Shown here one piece after another: positions 11,741 through 62,289 of a stretch of DNA of 64,000 nucleotides. The stretch lies in contig NC_092588.1 in assembly GCF_047663525.1 (NCBI RefSeq), positions 108,147,001-108,211,000 on the forward strand. Reading direction: 5' to 3'. A model generated the notes under the pieces. The model saw only the letters and a program-made list of their open reading frames with translations. It was not told the origin of the DNA and made no database searches. This DNA comes from Anas platyrhynchos. Its lineage: Eukaryota; Chordata; Aves; Anseriformes; Anatidae. The position numbers and the translations under genes were made by a program. How positions within the stretch are numbered: position 1 is the first letter of the stretch; every line of letters starts with the position of its first letter.

Positions 11741-14700
11741 ACACAACACAGAGACATAATCTAGAAAATATAGTGAGTTTTAATAAAAATACTGCCTTGC
11801 AAAAGTAAAGTTTCTTCACTATGTGATGCAGTTTAATCTCACATTTACTTTCATGGTGTTTTCATTTCTTAAATCTATTTACTTCCCCATATTTCAGTGT
11901 GTTATTTCTGTTTTCATCGCATGTGCTGCCACTGTTCCTGAGTACACTCCATTGCACAACTCTCTGTATTATTTATTTCGAGGCAGCTTCTGGGATAAAG
12001 AATTAGTCCTGGGATTTATCCACAGCCTTGACGCTGGCCAGCTGGGTGAATTCTGGCTGAGTCGCTGCACCTCTTCACCACTGCCTTCCCAGCAGAAAGA
12101 GCAGGAGAAAAACCCCTCCGTTTTGAAAGCACACGGGTTTCTGCAGAAGTGCTACATAATAGGGGCTGTGGGAATTCCATTTACCACTACGCTTTCACTG
12201 ATGTGCTAGACTTGCTACTGAATTTTCCTTTTTTACAGATTGAAACCTAAAGACAAGTACCTGTTGAAGTGCAACCTAAGGTATAGCAGAGCTGGTGAAA
12301 GCAGACAGTCACTGGTTGCGTCTCTCCTTCAGCCTGTTCCAAACTGGACATTTGTGGCCCACTTGGAACAGGTACAAGCAGTGCAGACATGGTCATCTGT
12401 TCTGATTTTTGTTTTCTCCAGGTGGCCTTGGAGGGAAGGAATGAACCCTTTGTTACGTCTGCAGCCCCGAGGGGCAGGGGTGCTGCTGGGACTGCAGCAG
12501 CCCCAGGACGTAGTAGGCCTCCCTTTGTAAGGGCAGCCAGGGCGGCCTGCCTCGCACCCTGACGCTTGCTTTTTTGGTCCTGCCTGAGAGTGCACTGAAC
12601 TCTGCACAGAGCCTGTCAGGCTAGGGAAGTTCCTGTAATCTCTGCATTGGCAGAAAATACCCAGCAGCCAGATTAAATCTGCCTCGCAGTGACTTTCATG
12701 TCATCGGAGGGAGGAGGCTCAAAAGAGATGCGAGCACAAAGGCCAAATAGTTGTGCTAGACGTGCATGGGTGCATTTTAAAAGATGTTTCCTGTTTCACC
12801 CTTCTGCATGACCTTCTCTATAAAAAAAAAAAAAGTCAAATCAGTATGAAATGCATTTTCTTAAATAGTGTCAACTACAGGAAAGGTTCTGTAGCATCTA
12901 TAACCATAATACACTGATTACTCTACAAGAGTACTTACAGTATGTTATCTCTGAAGTTTTGAAGTTCACATAGATATTAAAAATGTCCCCAGTGGGGGGG
13001 ATTAGTCAAATTACTACTGGCTTGCCTTTTCTTTATTAACTCATGTTTATTTCCTCAGTTTCACACTCAATTCAAACATTATGTGCCCCTTAATTAGCGA
13101 GCATCTCCACTCCTGTTCCTCAGTATGGACACTTACTCTGCACCCCAAGGTAAGTCTGCCTTGCCAGCGAGATTGCAAGGGAGTTCAAGATCCTACTCAC
13201 ACAAATTAGGCTGGAGGAACAGGACTAGAGCTTTTGGAGCTGATAGTCAGAGATTTTTGCAGCATGAGTGTCGATGCTTTGTCCATCGTCCAAGCCCCAG
13301 TAAACAAAGGCAAAACTGTGCAGTGCCCAACATTTTGATCAAGAGTTTTTCTCGTGCATCTGTTGACTTTGCAACTGAAGTACTGTTGATCAAATTGTTT
13401 TTCTTACTGCTTTGTAATTGCAGGAAGAAAGCGTGTAAGTGGATTGGAATTAGGCACCACAACAATGACTGCAACCCTCATTTAAGGCACAGGATATGAG
13501 ATAGAGGAATCCAATGGGAGCCAGCTGAGGAAAGCTCTTTCGCGAGGCACTCAAGTTCCCTGAGGAGGATTTTATCCAACCCTTGAAACCTCGTGAAACC
13601 TAGTAGAGCTACACCTGTAGTGTAGGCACAGTGCAGACATTTTACCACAGCCAAGCCATGTGCAGCTTGAGCGCACGTCGCTACGTTCTTGGCAGCACTG
13701 AGGGAGCATGAAATAGTGACTTTTTTTGTGTGTATGTGTTTGTAAAAGGCAGAGGACTGAATGTTCATCCCCACTGAGGATCCAAAATAAATATATTGTG
13801 GTAACGACCTTCGGGATGTGGAAGAGAATGTTATGGCACTTAATGGAAGTAAACAAATGGAATGACAATTCAGGCCTTGTTAATTTGGCAACGTCTTTAA
13901 ATTCAACACAGTAGTAGTAGCTATCTGGCCCCCTCCTACCATGCTTTGGCACCAGCACTGGAGGCACACTGCATAGGTTGTCCTTTCTTCCTGGTTAAAA
14001 ATTAAAAGGTCATTCTTGAACATGCTAAGAAACTATAAGGGGTTTTGAAAAATGCATTGCTAATTCTAGCTGTATACAACCCTTCTTTCACCCCTTCCTA
14101 CCATCCCCTGCTTTTAGGACCCATAGCAAAAGGAAGAAGAGTTCTCCTTCAGATGATGTTGGTGTCCCTCTCCAGTACCTCTTGAAAACGTGTTGCTGGG
14201 TGTTTCATTGTTAGCAGTCATTTCATCAGAAACGTGTAGGACTCCTGGCTGCCAGAGCCACAAAATGTAAGCTCAGATAACCATCACTTGGCACTTCTTC
14301 CCGGCCAATTTTTAACTATTTAAAAATATGTAATGCATGCTTTCACATGCATTTGTTACCAGCCACTCATTAACGAGGAACGATGAGTTCCTCATTACAG
14401 CAGGGGGTCCTCAACTTTTCCTGCATTGTTGCCCCTCTGATGTTTGCTGGTTTTGCCTGCCAGTTCAAATCCCTCCTGCCTGAGCCAACACCAAGCTGTC
14501 AGCACACACCTGACAAGGAGCATTTAAAGGATTTGATGGCTGCACCTATACTCTCTGTGGGTAGGCATCATTATAATACTTCCTTTTCCTGCATTTTTCA
14601 CTGTGATTCAATATTAATTCTGTACATAAGAGCATGCCACATTAAGAGCATGCCACTTTAATTAGGGATTGTGCTTGCATTTAAGTTGATAAAGGATTTG

Positions 14701-16775
14701 TATTAAAAGTTTGAAAGGGAAGTTGCTGTCTTCTCTGCTATTAATAGTATTATTGCTTTATGTAACTACGTGATTCCCATACAGTGGATAAATTATAACA
14801 GACAAATAAGCATCTCTGCCCACAAGGAACTTTTACTTCTGCATAAAAAGACATGAAAGGATACAGAGCAGGAAAGTTCAATGCAGAAAACAAATAGGGG
14901 CTTGGAGGGTTGAGAGAGCACTGCAAAGAAATAGCAAGTCTGCAAGAGCTCAAATCTTATCCTGGAGGTGGAGACGATCAGCGGAATTAGGAGACAACAT
15001 TAATGCCTCATGCTACCTACTGCAGTTCCTGGATTAGAGATGAAAACTGACATGCCTGTAGCTGAGGTGAAGAGGCTATGTCTCCTATGAAGTGTTTAAT
15101 TTTGCAAGTGTATTTCCTCTTGCCCAAGCCGTGTCTCACCTCTTCGTATGAGCCAGGGATGACATGCCATTGAGTCACGTCCCACTTCAGCTGCACCAGA
15201 TCTTCGGCAGCTCCAGGTCCCTCCTCTTCCAGGGCTCAACCCTTTGCCAGAGCTGCCTTCTGCTCTCCTCCCTCAGACACAGAGCTGCCAGGGGCGTGGT
15301 GAGCCAGGCTGCAGAGCCTGGCATGGTTCTGACCAGGCGATCCCCATGGCACCAGGGCAGGTAGGTGGCTCCCCGGCAGTCCCCAGCAGCTCATGTGGGA
15401 CCCACATGGGACAAAAGTGAAGGCCCTTGTCCCGAATTGCTCCAAACAAGGGGAATCACGCTGCAGGCAGAGGCTTTGGAGAGCAGAAGCATGCTTTGAG
15501 CAATATGCTGCCTCTAGAAGCCAAATATGTACTAAAATAAGGGATTATTAAAAGCAAACAAACAAACCACAAATTATACTATCTAAAATGGCACGGATTT
15601 TAATTTCCCATACAGCGAGTTTAAAGTAAATATCACACGCCTGTAAAAATATTGTAAGGACATTATAAAGGTTGCAAAGTCAAGCACCCATAGTAATAAG
15701 AAACATGTTAATTTGGATTAAGCTTTGTAGCTTTAATAATTTCCTTCTGGGTGTACTTGCATCCTGGCAGTTCTCGTGTGTATGACCGCATATAACTCTT
15801 GTGGCACGCTCCTGCAGTGTGTCAGCCACTAGGCAGGAGGCCTGTGGGGCCCAGAAACCTTACATCAAGCAGAGATAAAACATGTGCCTTTATGAGCCAG
15901 TTTGCACCCTTTCTGCAGTCTGGCAACAACTTTCAGAAATGCATTTTCAGGTTCTTCTGAGTCTCCAATGAACCTTGTTTAAGCACGGACCCTCCTCTAA
16001 AAAATCCAGGCTGGTCAGAGAAACAAATGAGAAAGATCTGACTTGAGCTCAGGGTAGGATTTTCATATGTGATCTGTATTTCTCTTGTTAATGACCTGGT
16101 TCTGCAGTACAACTTCACACTGCGGGTTACTGCTAGAGAGAAGTGATGACCCCCTCTACAACCTACGGCTGATACCAGCCTCCTCTAGGCTGCACTGTTT
16201 CAAGGTTTAGTTCTGAGCTGGGGATGAACACTACCTGCCATGTAAATGTGGCACTCCAGGAAACGTGCAAGTTGCTAGAGCTGCACCCTTGACACTTCAG
16301 GCAGCTAACTGGAAGGCGTGGTATAATGAGGCAGTGTTTGCGTTCACACAGTTTGGTCAAAGTAGTTTGGTATCTCAACGGCATAACATACTCGCTGGAG
16401 CAAAGGAATCTCTGACAAGCAAATTTATCCCAGAATTCCTAACCATGGAGCATTAAAATTAAGCAAACTACGTGTTTATCAAAACCTTCCTCTAATTAGC
16501 AAGAACTAGCTGAGTGTAACAAATCCATGACAACACCAAATTGTTACCTTCCTGCAATCTTCAAGTATAAAAATAAATTCCTTTCTACCACGAGACATAA
16601 CCTACTCAGGCCTGTGAGTCCAAACAACATTTGCCTGTTAGCAAACTTCATTATTCATTAGTTATCACAAGAAACAGAAAAGTGAACTGAAATTAGCAAT
16701 ATATGATGGAATGCTAGTAGGGCTTTTTGAGAGGGCAAAGAGTTGCGCTCCACACTTTTCTTTAACTTTTCTGAC

Positions 16776-16800
16776 AAAATAAATAAATAAATAAATAAAA
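16776..16800. repeat. AAAT tetranucleotide repeat
   Basis: Six perfect AAAT-type units lie in intergenic DNA. Confidence 0.9.
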
Positions 16801-17253
16801 ACAAGTATCTAAGAATATCTAAGTAGTATCTAATATCTAAGTAATAAGAGGGGATGCTTTTATTCTGTGTGTTTCTCTGCTGGCAGAAGACATTGGATGC
16901 CATCAGGTCAAGCTGGATGTTGCTGTTTCTCATGACTTCATTGCAAATCCATCAATACCTTTTCAGCTGCCAAAGAAAGAATCCCAGGTTTTATATTGTT
17001 TTAAACAAGTTTTTAAACCTTCTGTACAGCAAAAGCTTGCAAATATGAAAGAAAGGTCTCCTAAAAGCACAGAAAACAGATGGCAAATAACCAACCACCT
17101 ACCCATCCTTTCTAAATGTCTTATTTTTAAGAAAATGGGCTTTTAAGCCAATTTCGTTTGTGGGTGGGCATTGACTCATGAGTTTTGAACACTCAGCGTG
17201 GCAATGCAAATCCAGATCCAAACTTAAATTTAATGTTTCAAAAAGCACTGTTG

Positions 17254-17288
17254 CTTTTTTTGTTTGTTTGTTTGTTTGTTTGTTTTTT
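17254..17288. repeat. TTTG tetranucleotide repeat
   Basis: About six GTTT units are flanked by T-runs on the + strand. Confidence 0.9.
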
Positions 17289-20200
17289 AATTTTATTTTA
17301 AAGCAACAGAAATGCTTACATTCCATTTAGTTTTCAGAATATCCAAATTAAATATGTGCTTTCAAACAATTCAGGCATTCCCTCACATTGTTACTAGTCA
17401 AAACACAAGCAAACCTGTTAGCGTATCAGTCACAGGACGTTTTAAGAACAGTTTAAGCGAGCGCCTGTCAGGAACACTCATGGGGTAGCTGGTCCAGCAC
17501 GGAGGGGAGTGGAGGTTATGACAACCTCTCCGATCTGTGTCAGCATTTTGATTCTTAGAAAGGAAAATGGATTTATTGCTAAGGCACGTATGAGTGGGGA
17601 GGTACTGCGTGGCTGCAACAATGCTGAAGCTTTTATTTTTTACAGATTTTCACATCACCCTCTGCGGCATCCTCACACAGGTAAGCTTATAAATTAGAAG
17701 AAGCTGCCAAGTAGATAAAATTCAGTCATCTACAAGCTGATTAAACAATATTGTTGATGATGACAGAGGTTAGCACAGGCACAGCTTGGCAAACAACAAT
17801 AATTGCTGATCATAATAATAATATGTGCTGGAACAGGAAGCTACTCTTCCTCCAATCTTCTGAGCATGCACGTTGCAATCATGACAGCATATATAATGGC
17901 AAGTTAATCTTCAAAACAATCACCTGCGAAATCATGACCTTGTTTAAAATATTTTAATTGCTCTGTCATGCAACTATTCCCCAAGGTTACTATGACTGAA
18001 CAAAGTTAGGAAAATATTTTGCTTTTTGTCAGATGATGTACTTTGTAGATCCATGCTTTTGCACTTTTAAGATAAAGTGAGACAACTGTCTGTACATCTT
18101 GGAGGATTCTGGTATATTCAGTATATTCAGTAAATCATAACATAATGCAGTCCTATACAGTAAAATACTACTATCTGACAAGGGCAGCAGATCTTCAAGA
18201 TTTCAGATTTCAGCAGATATTCAGCATTTCATGCTAGCCCGCTTCCCCTAGAACAGATTTGAAAGGGGCAAGCTACAGATTGGCGGTAGGACTGGGAGCA
18301 GCTACAACAACTAAAAATTATTTAAGCTCAGCATTTTCACCTGACAGTTTCATGTTCCTGAAGTCCATTTAAAATCTTCCACTAAGATTAGCACACAGAA
18401 CATCTGAGTTTGTAGGTGTGAGAGATGCAGAGAGGAAAAAAATAGTTTCTCGTATGTAAACATCTACTTTACCGAAGAGCCAAGTGAGCTAAAGAAAAAA
18501 AGCACGATGAAACTCCATCTGTGTGCAATTCCTACAGCCTTACTCATCTGACTTCCTGGTTCTCCTTTTTGGCCTCCTTTCCCCTAGGGCCCTCCCACCT
18601 CTATAAACACCACAGCAGTAATTACACTGCCATCGGAGACTTAAACATTCTTGACATCATAACATCTCTTCTAACAAGTACAGGCCATTTCACAAAGGCC
18701 TAGCCTGGCTTTCGAGAAGTGGGTCAGCTTGACACATCCCATGTGTTTCTGAAAGCCTGCAGTCTTTGAGCTTGCTCATCTATGGTAATGGGCACCCTAC
18801 CAATGAACAGGCTGGAAACAAAACACTGTCTGGTTTGCGATGGGAACTTTGCAATGTTTATCAGAAGCATTTAACTTGTAAATTTCCATCCGAAACATCA
18901 TCTAGAAGACGTCCTGCTAAGCCTTGCAACACGGCAGCTTCCAGACGTTGCAGTGGTGTGGCCCACCTGCCCCTTACCAGGTAAAAGAGAGCTGGAAAGT
19001 GGCCAGCACCTCGCAGTTGTCCGGCTGCCGATGCACTGAGAGAGGGTGAGGGGGAAAGGAGCTCAACATCAGGCCAGGGAGGCTGGGCAATTAGCTCTTT
19101 TCTTCTCTTGTTTCATCATTTCCCATCCTTCAATCTCACTTTACCCCATTACTTACCACCGAGGAACTTTTTAGTCCAGGCTGACCTGGCCAAACAAACT
19201 CTTTTACTGTAGAAATTTTGGCCAGTGTCATTTTTTTTTTTCATTCAGTCTTCAATGGTTTTTCTTATCTTTCAACATTTAAATGATATCAACTTGCTTC
19301 CACCCTTAGTAGAAATCCACGATGAGTCAGAAAGGGATCTTGACCTGTTAGCTGAGAATCGCTTCTCTAACAGTGAAATAGTTTGATATCTATTTTCACA
19401 AAAAGAATAAATCAATGCGTCTCATCGTATTTTCTATTCTGCCCCCGCATAAATTTGTCTTGTGAATAAAACACATTTTGTTCAGCTTGGAGGGCATTTC
19501 ATTTCTGTACCCATTTTGACATTTTAGTTAGAATACGGAGCTTGTAGAGTAGCCCAGACAACAGAGACTATAAAATCCTCTATTTATGATCTATCCCAAT
19601 GAACAGATTTTCTGTTGAAATGCATTCTATTACTGGACAAAAAGAACAACCCATGCACCAGAAGATGATCAAAAATAATTCTTCTTCATTGTTAAAAGAG
19701 GATATGGTAAAGAGCTACAGATAGCTTTGGAAGAAAAGCATGAAATAACTATGAGTAAACTTTAAAGTCATAAACAAAACGCAAAGAAATCCAAAGAAAT
19801 CGGATTAAAGAGATTAAATTTGGTGTGATTTTGTATAAAGCGTAAGTCATACTCTTGTGAAACTTGGGGTCCCCGGAGCTCCCAGTGCCCTTGTAGATAC
19901 CAGAAAGGTAAGAACAGGTTACAGAAAACAAGCCCGATCTTGCTGTGTATGTACACTGTTATCCAAGGACCACAACTATACAGATATAATTATATATATG
20001 AAATCTCACGAGTGAGGCATTAGCAAACACGAGAGATTTCTAATCACTGTTGGTCTAAGATAGGCACAGGTATAGTTGACTCATACGGCAAAATTATTTC
20101 TATTAGCGGATTGCTCAGTTTTATAAAAACAGAAGCACCATGTTATGTGTGAGCAGCAATATAGTAATACTGCAAATTGCAACTTGATTACCATTTGATT

Positions 20201-21394
20201 CAACCAAGTTAATAGCTGATGATGGCCTATAATTCGTGTGATTCATTCTGGCAAGCCTTTCATTTGTCAGTTCATCAAGCCTATCCTATATATGAGCAAT
20301 TAAATTAGCAGGAAAAAAATAGTCCAAATAGCAAAGGGCTCAGCAAAAAAAAAAAATCCTCCAGGTGGTTTGAAGAGATCCAACCTTAACACTGTTGAAA
20401 TATCATCGCCTACTTCTCAGTGGTTTTCTTTTCTCATTAGGACTAGCAATTTGGCACAGTAGGTACAAAAATAAATAACATGCTGCTGATTTCCAAGTAT
20501 CTTCTTGAAGCGAGGAAAATTAATTCCAAAACAGTTACAAAGAAACTATGCACTGGAAAAACTCAACTAGGAGAAATACTAAACAAAGAACGGCAAACAG
20601 TTACCATCACTACAAGTGGGTGATCTTAGATGTCAGAGAGAAAGTGGCTGGAAATTTGGCTGGCTGGCAGCTGTAACAGGCGTACTAAATCCGTATGCAA
20701 CCACGAGGATCAGTCCTACAGGGGGGACAAAGGACATACACAGAAATAGATTCCCAAGGAGAATCCTGCCTCTGTTCCTTGACGACAGCCAGAGCGCTAT
20801 CGGCATCACTTGCACAGATGGCCCTAGCCCACTTATGCACTCTTAATGAAAATACAAAGAGTTGCTAGCACAGGATCCAAGAGTTAAATTAACCTCAGTG
20901 GCATCGAGGCCATGCAGTTGGCTCCTTTGTGAGGAGAGGATGTGCTTACACTATCACGAGGCTTTCATTCTTACTGATGCCATCTAGATGGTGTTGGTCG
21001 GGGGCTGCTCTCTCCTCTCCCCAAGCTCCACATTCACCAAGGAGAGCTGGTGGGATCACCAGCGGTGCCAATGCCCATGCAGCACCTTTGCCTGGAGGAC
21101 CAGGGCCCTGGAGTGATGGAGGACACTCAACACCTACAGTCACATCCAGGCCTGTCCCCAGCATGGTGACACCCCGTTGACATGGCCACAGGAGGCCAAA
21201 CAAATACCCTCAACTGCTGGAATTCTTAGGTTGCGTTTCCTGTCTGAAAGTAAACATAAATAAAAACCAAACATACAGAAGAAAATCTCTGCCTAAGAAA
21301 TTAGGCCTAACTAGGCTGCTCTGCAAAGCAAAATCATTTCTAGCTGATCTGTATATTGAAATTCTTTGAACGTCAAAAAAACACACACACAGAC

Positions 21395-21420
21395 AAAAAA
21401 AAAAAAAAAAAAAAAAAAAA
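21395..21420. repeat. Poly-A run after a short CA repeat
   Basis: ACACACACACAGAC is followed by 26 consecutive A. No element body was recognised on either side. Confidence 0.85.
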
Positions 21421-22111
21421 GAACCCAAAACCAAACCAAAGACATTTTGGTGGACTAGTTTTACAGTGTTTCAAAAGGCCTTTGATTAAATCCCCAAGCC
21501 AGAGATGACTCGAGCAGCTAAGTAATCACTGGGCAGGAAGAAAAGTGCTATCGCGGCTCAAAAACTGGAAAAGGAAAACAAAGAGCAGAATTCAACAGCT
21601 AGTTTCTGCGATGGCAGAAGGTTAATGACAGCCTGCTTCAGGGCTCTGCAGCAAGTCTCATATTGTTGCTGTATTTACTTCTGATCTAGGAAGAGAACAG
21701 TATTGTGAGATAGCAAAATTTGCAGCTGTCATAATTATTTCAGTTAAGAAAAACAAGAGGGGACTGGGATGATGAGGAAGCCCTAATGAAATAGAATGGA
21801 TCACGTAATGGCGAATTAAGTTCAATATTGAAAATGCTAAATAATGCATATTAGAGAGGAACATGAGTACTGCTTCTAAATCTGACAATTTCTAATTTAT
21901 TTACATCGACTGAAAAGCAGAAACCAGGCATTTATGTAAATATCTGTGTGCTCTCTCAAGTCCTCATGAAGCTGTAGTCAGAAAAGCTAATAAGCGAATA
22001 GAACATTGGAGGAATAAATAGCATACTGATTAATATCGAGTACTAAAATACCTCCACATAAAGGAATTTATTTTCTCCTCTAGAACAGTCTGCAGTATAT
22101 CCTACCTCAGG

Positions 22112-22133
22112 AAAAAAAAAAAAAAAAAAAAAA
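22112..22133. repeat. Poly-A run of 22
   Basis: A homopolymer lies 155 bp to the left of the CR1 fragment. CR1 elements do not end in poly-A, so this belongs to something else or is a plain expansion. Confidence 0.85.
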
Positions 22134-22287
22134 GTGATGTTAATGAGTCTCTGCCAGGAGCACGTTGAGGGGTAAAGGCTTTTATAAAGTGTAATGTTTT
22201 AATAGATTTGGATTATTTATCTTACCAAGGTGGTAAATGACAGGCTAAAAGCAAACAGAGCAGTGAATAATGTCTTGGCACGGAAAC

Positions 22288-22594
22288 ATGGCGAGCTGGG
22301 GGGTGGCCTCTTCTCACAGGTAACTGGAGATAGGAGTAGAGGGAATGGCCTCAAGTTGTGCCAGGGGAGGTTCAGGTTGGAAGTTAGGAGACATTTCTTC
22401 TCAGAAAGAGTGGTCAGGTATTGGAATGGGTCACTCAAGGAGGTGGTGGAGTCACCGTCCCTGGGGGTGTTCAAGGAAAGTTTGGACATGGTGCTTGGGG
22501 ACATGGTTTAGTGGATGACATTGGTGGTAGGGGGATGGTTGGACCAGATGATCTTCAAGGTCTTTTCCAACCTTAGTGATTCTGTGATTGTACA
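22288..22594 (+). mobile_element. CR1 retrotransposon 3' fragment just upstream of RANBP9
   Basis: The + strand encodes [20 protein letters not shown], then [20 protein letters not shown] and [20 protein letters not shown], the C-terminus of CR1 ORF2, in one open frame. It is followed by the CR1 3' tail GATGATCTTCAAGGTCTTTT and an ATTCTGTG-type terminal repeat. The 3' end is about 565 bp before the RANBP9 start codon. Confidence 0.93.
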
Positions 22595-22798
22595 AGGCAC
22601 AGTCACTCAATAGCAGTAATCTCAAAATGTGTGATGTGAATTATTTTTTCACCAACGCCAGGTGCGCCGCCACACCTGCCTCAGGAAGTACCTATGGCAA
22701 AAAACACACTTTGGAGTCAAAAATGGCTAGATGTCCATTTACAGCTGCACTTAAGAACGTAGGAAACACATCTCCAGAGACTTTTTGCCAGCCAAACT

Positions 22799-22820
22799 GG
22801 GGAGGGAGGGGAGGGGAGGG
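22799..22820 (+). promoter_or_regulatory. G-quadruplex-type motif upstream of RANBP9
   Basis: Five runs of three or four G separated by single A residues occur on the + strand, about 340 nt before the start codon. This meets the usual four-run pattern for a parallel quadruplex with one-base loops. No function is shown. Confidence 0.6.
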
Positions 22821-23157
22821 AACATATTGGCAGCTGGCTTTTGTCCGGCTGTGGGTGCTGGGCGAGCTGCCGGGACATTTTGGTGACCGCGGCTGGCAAA
22901 TGGAGCCCGGCCCCCTCCCCTCCACCGCCCTCACGCCTCGGGGAGGAGGCAGAGGAGGAGGAAGAGGAGGAGGAGGAGGAGAAGGAGGAGCCGCGGGGCC
23001 GCGCACGGCGCCGAGGCGGAGCGAGGCAGGAGCCAGCCCCGCTGCGCGCCCTCCGCCCGCCTCGCTTCCGCCCGGCCCGGCCCGGCTCGGCTCGGCCCGG
23101 CCTTCACCGGCCCCCCCCGACCCCCCCAGAGCCCCCCGAGCCCCTGCGGGAGCCGCG

Positions 23158-60839
<37,682 letters not shown>

Positions 60840-61665
60840 CTATGCATTTGAAGATCTGAAAGGTGTTGTGGCATATTCGACGTGGAAAGTAGACCAGCTC
60901 TGCTGACTGGAATTTGGGATTTTAATTATGTACTAAGGACAAGTCTGTCGCTTTATGTTGCTTCCTAGTTTACAGCATGATGCAAATGATTTCTAACTTA
61001 GTGTTAGGAGAAAATTTCCATCTTTAAACCTCTTAGGCGACTAAGAGTGGAAAATATCACTGATAACGTCAGCCATCCAAATTGACAATTACAAATCCTC
61101 TAAACGATTGTCCAAAACAAACCAAAAATCCTGCTACCTTGTGGTGGGACGGAAGGATAGCAAACGTGGATGTGTTAGCATATGGGTGAGACAAACGTCA
61201 AGCAGGATGACTTGCCAACCTCCACCCCCATTGTTACATAGTTCAATCAATGTAATTTGCAAAATGCATAAACACCTGATGGTTTGGATATATAGTGTTG
61301 ATGGGAAGAAATGATATTTTTTAATGTGTACTGTAAAACTTGAATTACTCAGGAGCTGAGTGAATATGTTTGTTGCTACTTACAATCCCAACCTGTTGAT
61401 CTTAGTAGTTTTTTTTGTTTTAACATGGTCTTTTCAACTTTGTTTCCTTGTTTAACTACAGACAGCTTCTGTTGTGTAGACTCACCAGTTTAACTGTTGT
61501 ATTATAACAGTATTACATGTCAACACAGTGTGGTTATGACCTATTTATATAAAAACCAAATATTTAGTCAATTTACAGTCTTAATTTAATCTTTGTACAC
61601 CTTGCATTTTTAAAAGTGCTTAAATAGTACTATATTGCAATAAAATGTAGTGATATCATAATTAA
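60840..61665 (+). other. RANBP9: RANBP9 3' UTR (approximate end)
   Basis: AT-rich sequence follows the stop codon without further coding potential. The end is inferred from AATAAA at 61639-61644. The true 3' end could lie a little further right because an ATTAAA follows at 61672-61677. Confidence 0.7.
61639..61644 (+). terminator. RANBP9: Candidate RANBP9 poly(A) signal AATAAA
   Basis: A canonical AATAAA lies about 800 nt after the RANBP9 stop, within ATTGCAATAAAATG. A weaker ATTAAA follows 33 nt later. Mammalian-type cleavage would fall about 15-30 nt downstream. Confidence 0.7.
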
Positions 61666-61956
61666 CCAGCCATTAAAAACTTACTTCTACATACGAGGTA
61701 GCATGGACGTGTATGCTACACTTTCTTTGAGCTGTTTATCCTAGACCAGTGCTTCTAATGTGGCCTGATTTGAGCTGGGTGCTTCAGGGGTCAACCCTGT
61801 GCTCCTAATGCACTGCGTCAGCATACCGTAGCAGCTGAACTGCTGACAGTTAAAAGCTGAGTATGTTCATGTTCTTACCATGAAGCAAGCACAGCCAGCA
61901 GTTGGAGGGGTTTAAGAAAGGCAGCATCCAGAAGGGTAAGTACAAAGTCATTTGTC

Positions 61957-61962
61957 TTTATT
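61957..61962 (-). terminator. NOL7: Candidate NOL7 poly(A) signal AATAAA
   Basis: TTTATT on the + strand is AATAAA on the - strand, 266 nt beyond the NOL7 stop. It is the first canonical signal reached. This implies a short NOL7 3' UTR ending near 61940. Confidence 0.65.
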
Positions 61963-62227
61963 CTCTCATGAAATGGAGTCCAGCTCTAGCAGCCCCTGAA
62001 GGTCACCCTGTCCCTGCTGTGACTCAGCGCTTCGTTAGCTGCCCCCATAAGTTCTGAAAGGGGGAGGTAAAGAACACAGGGCAATGGGGACACAGCTCGG
62101 TAAAGATCAGTACCTGCTGAAAGAGCAGTGGTGATGGAGAAGGGGGCAGAAAAACAACAGCTGTTACATATACAGGTGGTGAGAATCTTTAGCCCTAGTC
62201 CTTGATGGCATGTCTTCATGCTGTACT

Positions 62228-62289
62228 TTACATCTTCCTTGAAATCCAGTGTTTCTTAAACTTGGTTGCTTTTTGCTTTTTTTCTAGCC
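62228..62289 (-). CDS. NOL7: NOL7 terminal coding exon and stop
   Basis: On the - strand the exon follows TTTGTTTTAAG and encodes GLEKKQKATKFKKHWISRKM and TAA. The basic, Lys/Arg-rich tail is typical of a nucleolar localisation signal and aligns with human IQKKQNAKRFKRRWMVRKM. The intron between this exon and the previous one (62290-63244) contains a CR1 fragment. Confidence 0.9.

Larger units (their letters stand above)
9249..22287. other. Gene-poor intergenic sequence upstream of RANBP9
   Basis: No exon, tRNA or known repeat family was recognised apart from simple repeats. Composition alternates between moderately GC-rich patches (about 10.2-10.75, 12.3-12.6, 15.2-15.45 and 21.0-21.2 kb) and AT-rich sequence. 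In human the gene on this side is MCUR1, but I see nothing resembling it. Confidence 0.65.

Noticed and set aside
1-22287. Exons of MCUR1, the neighbour expected from human gene order
   Set aside because: No open stretch with splice sites resembled it; the gene is probably further left.
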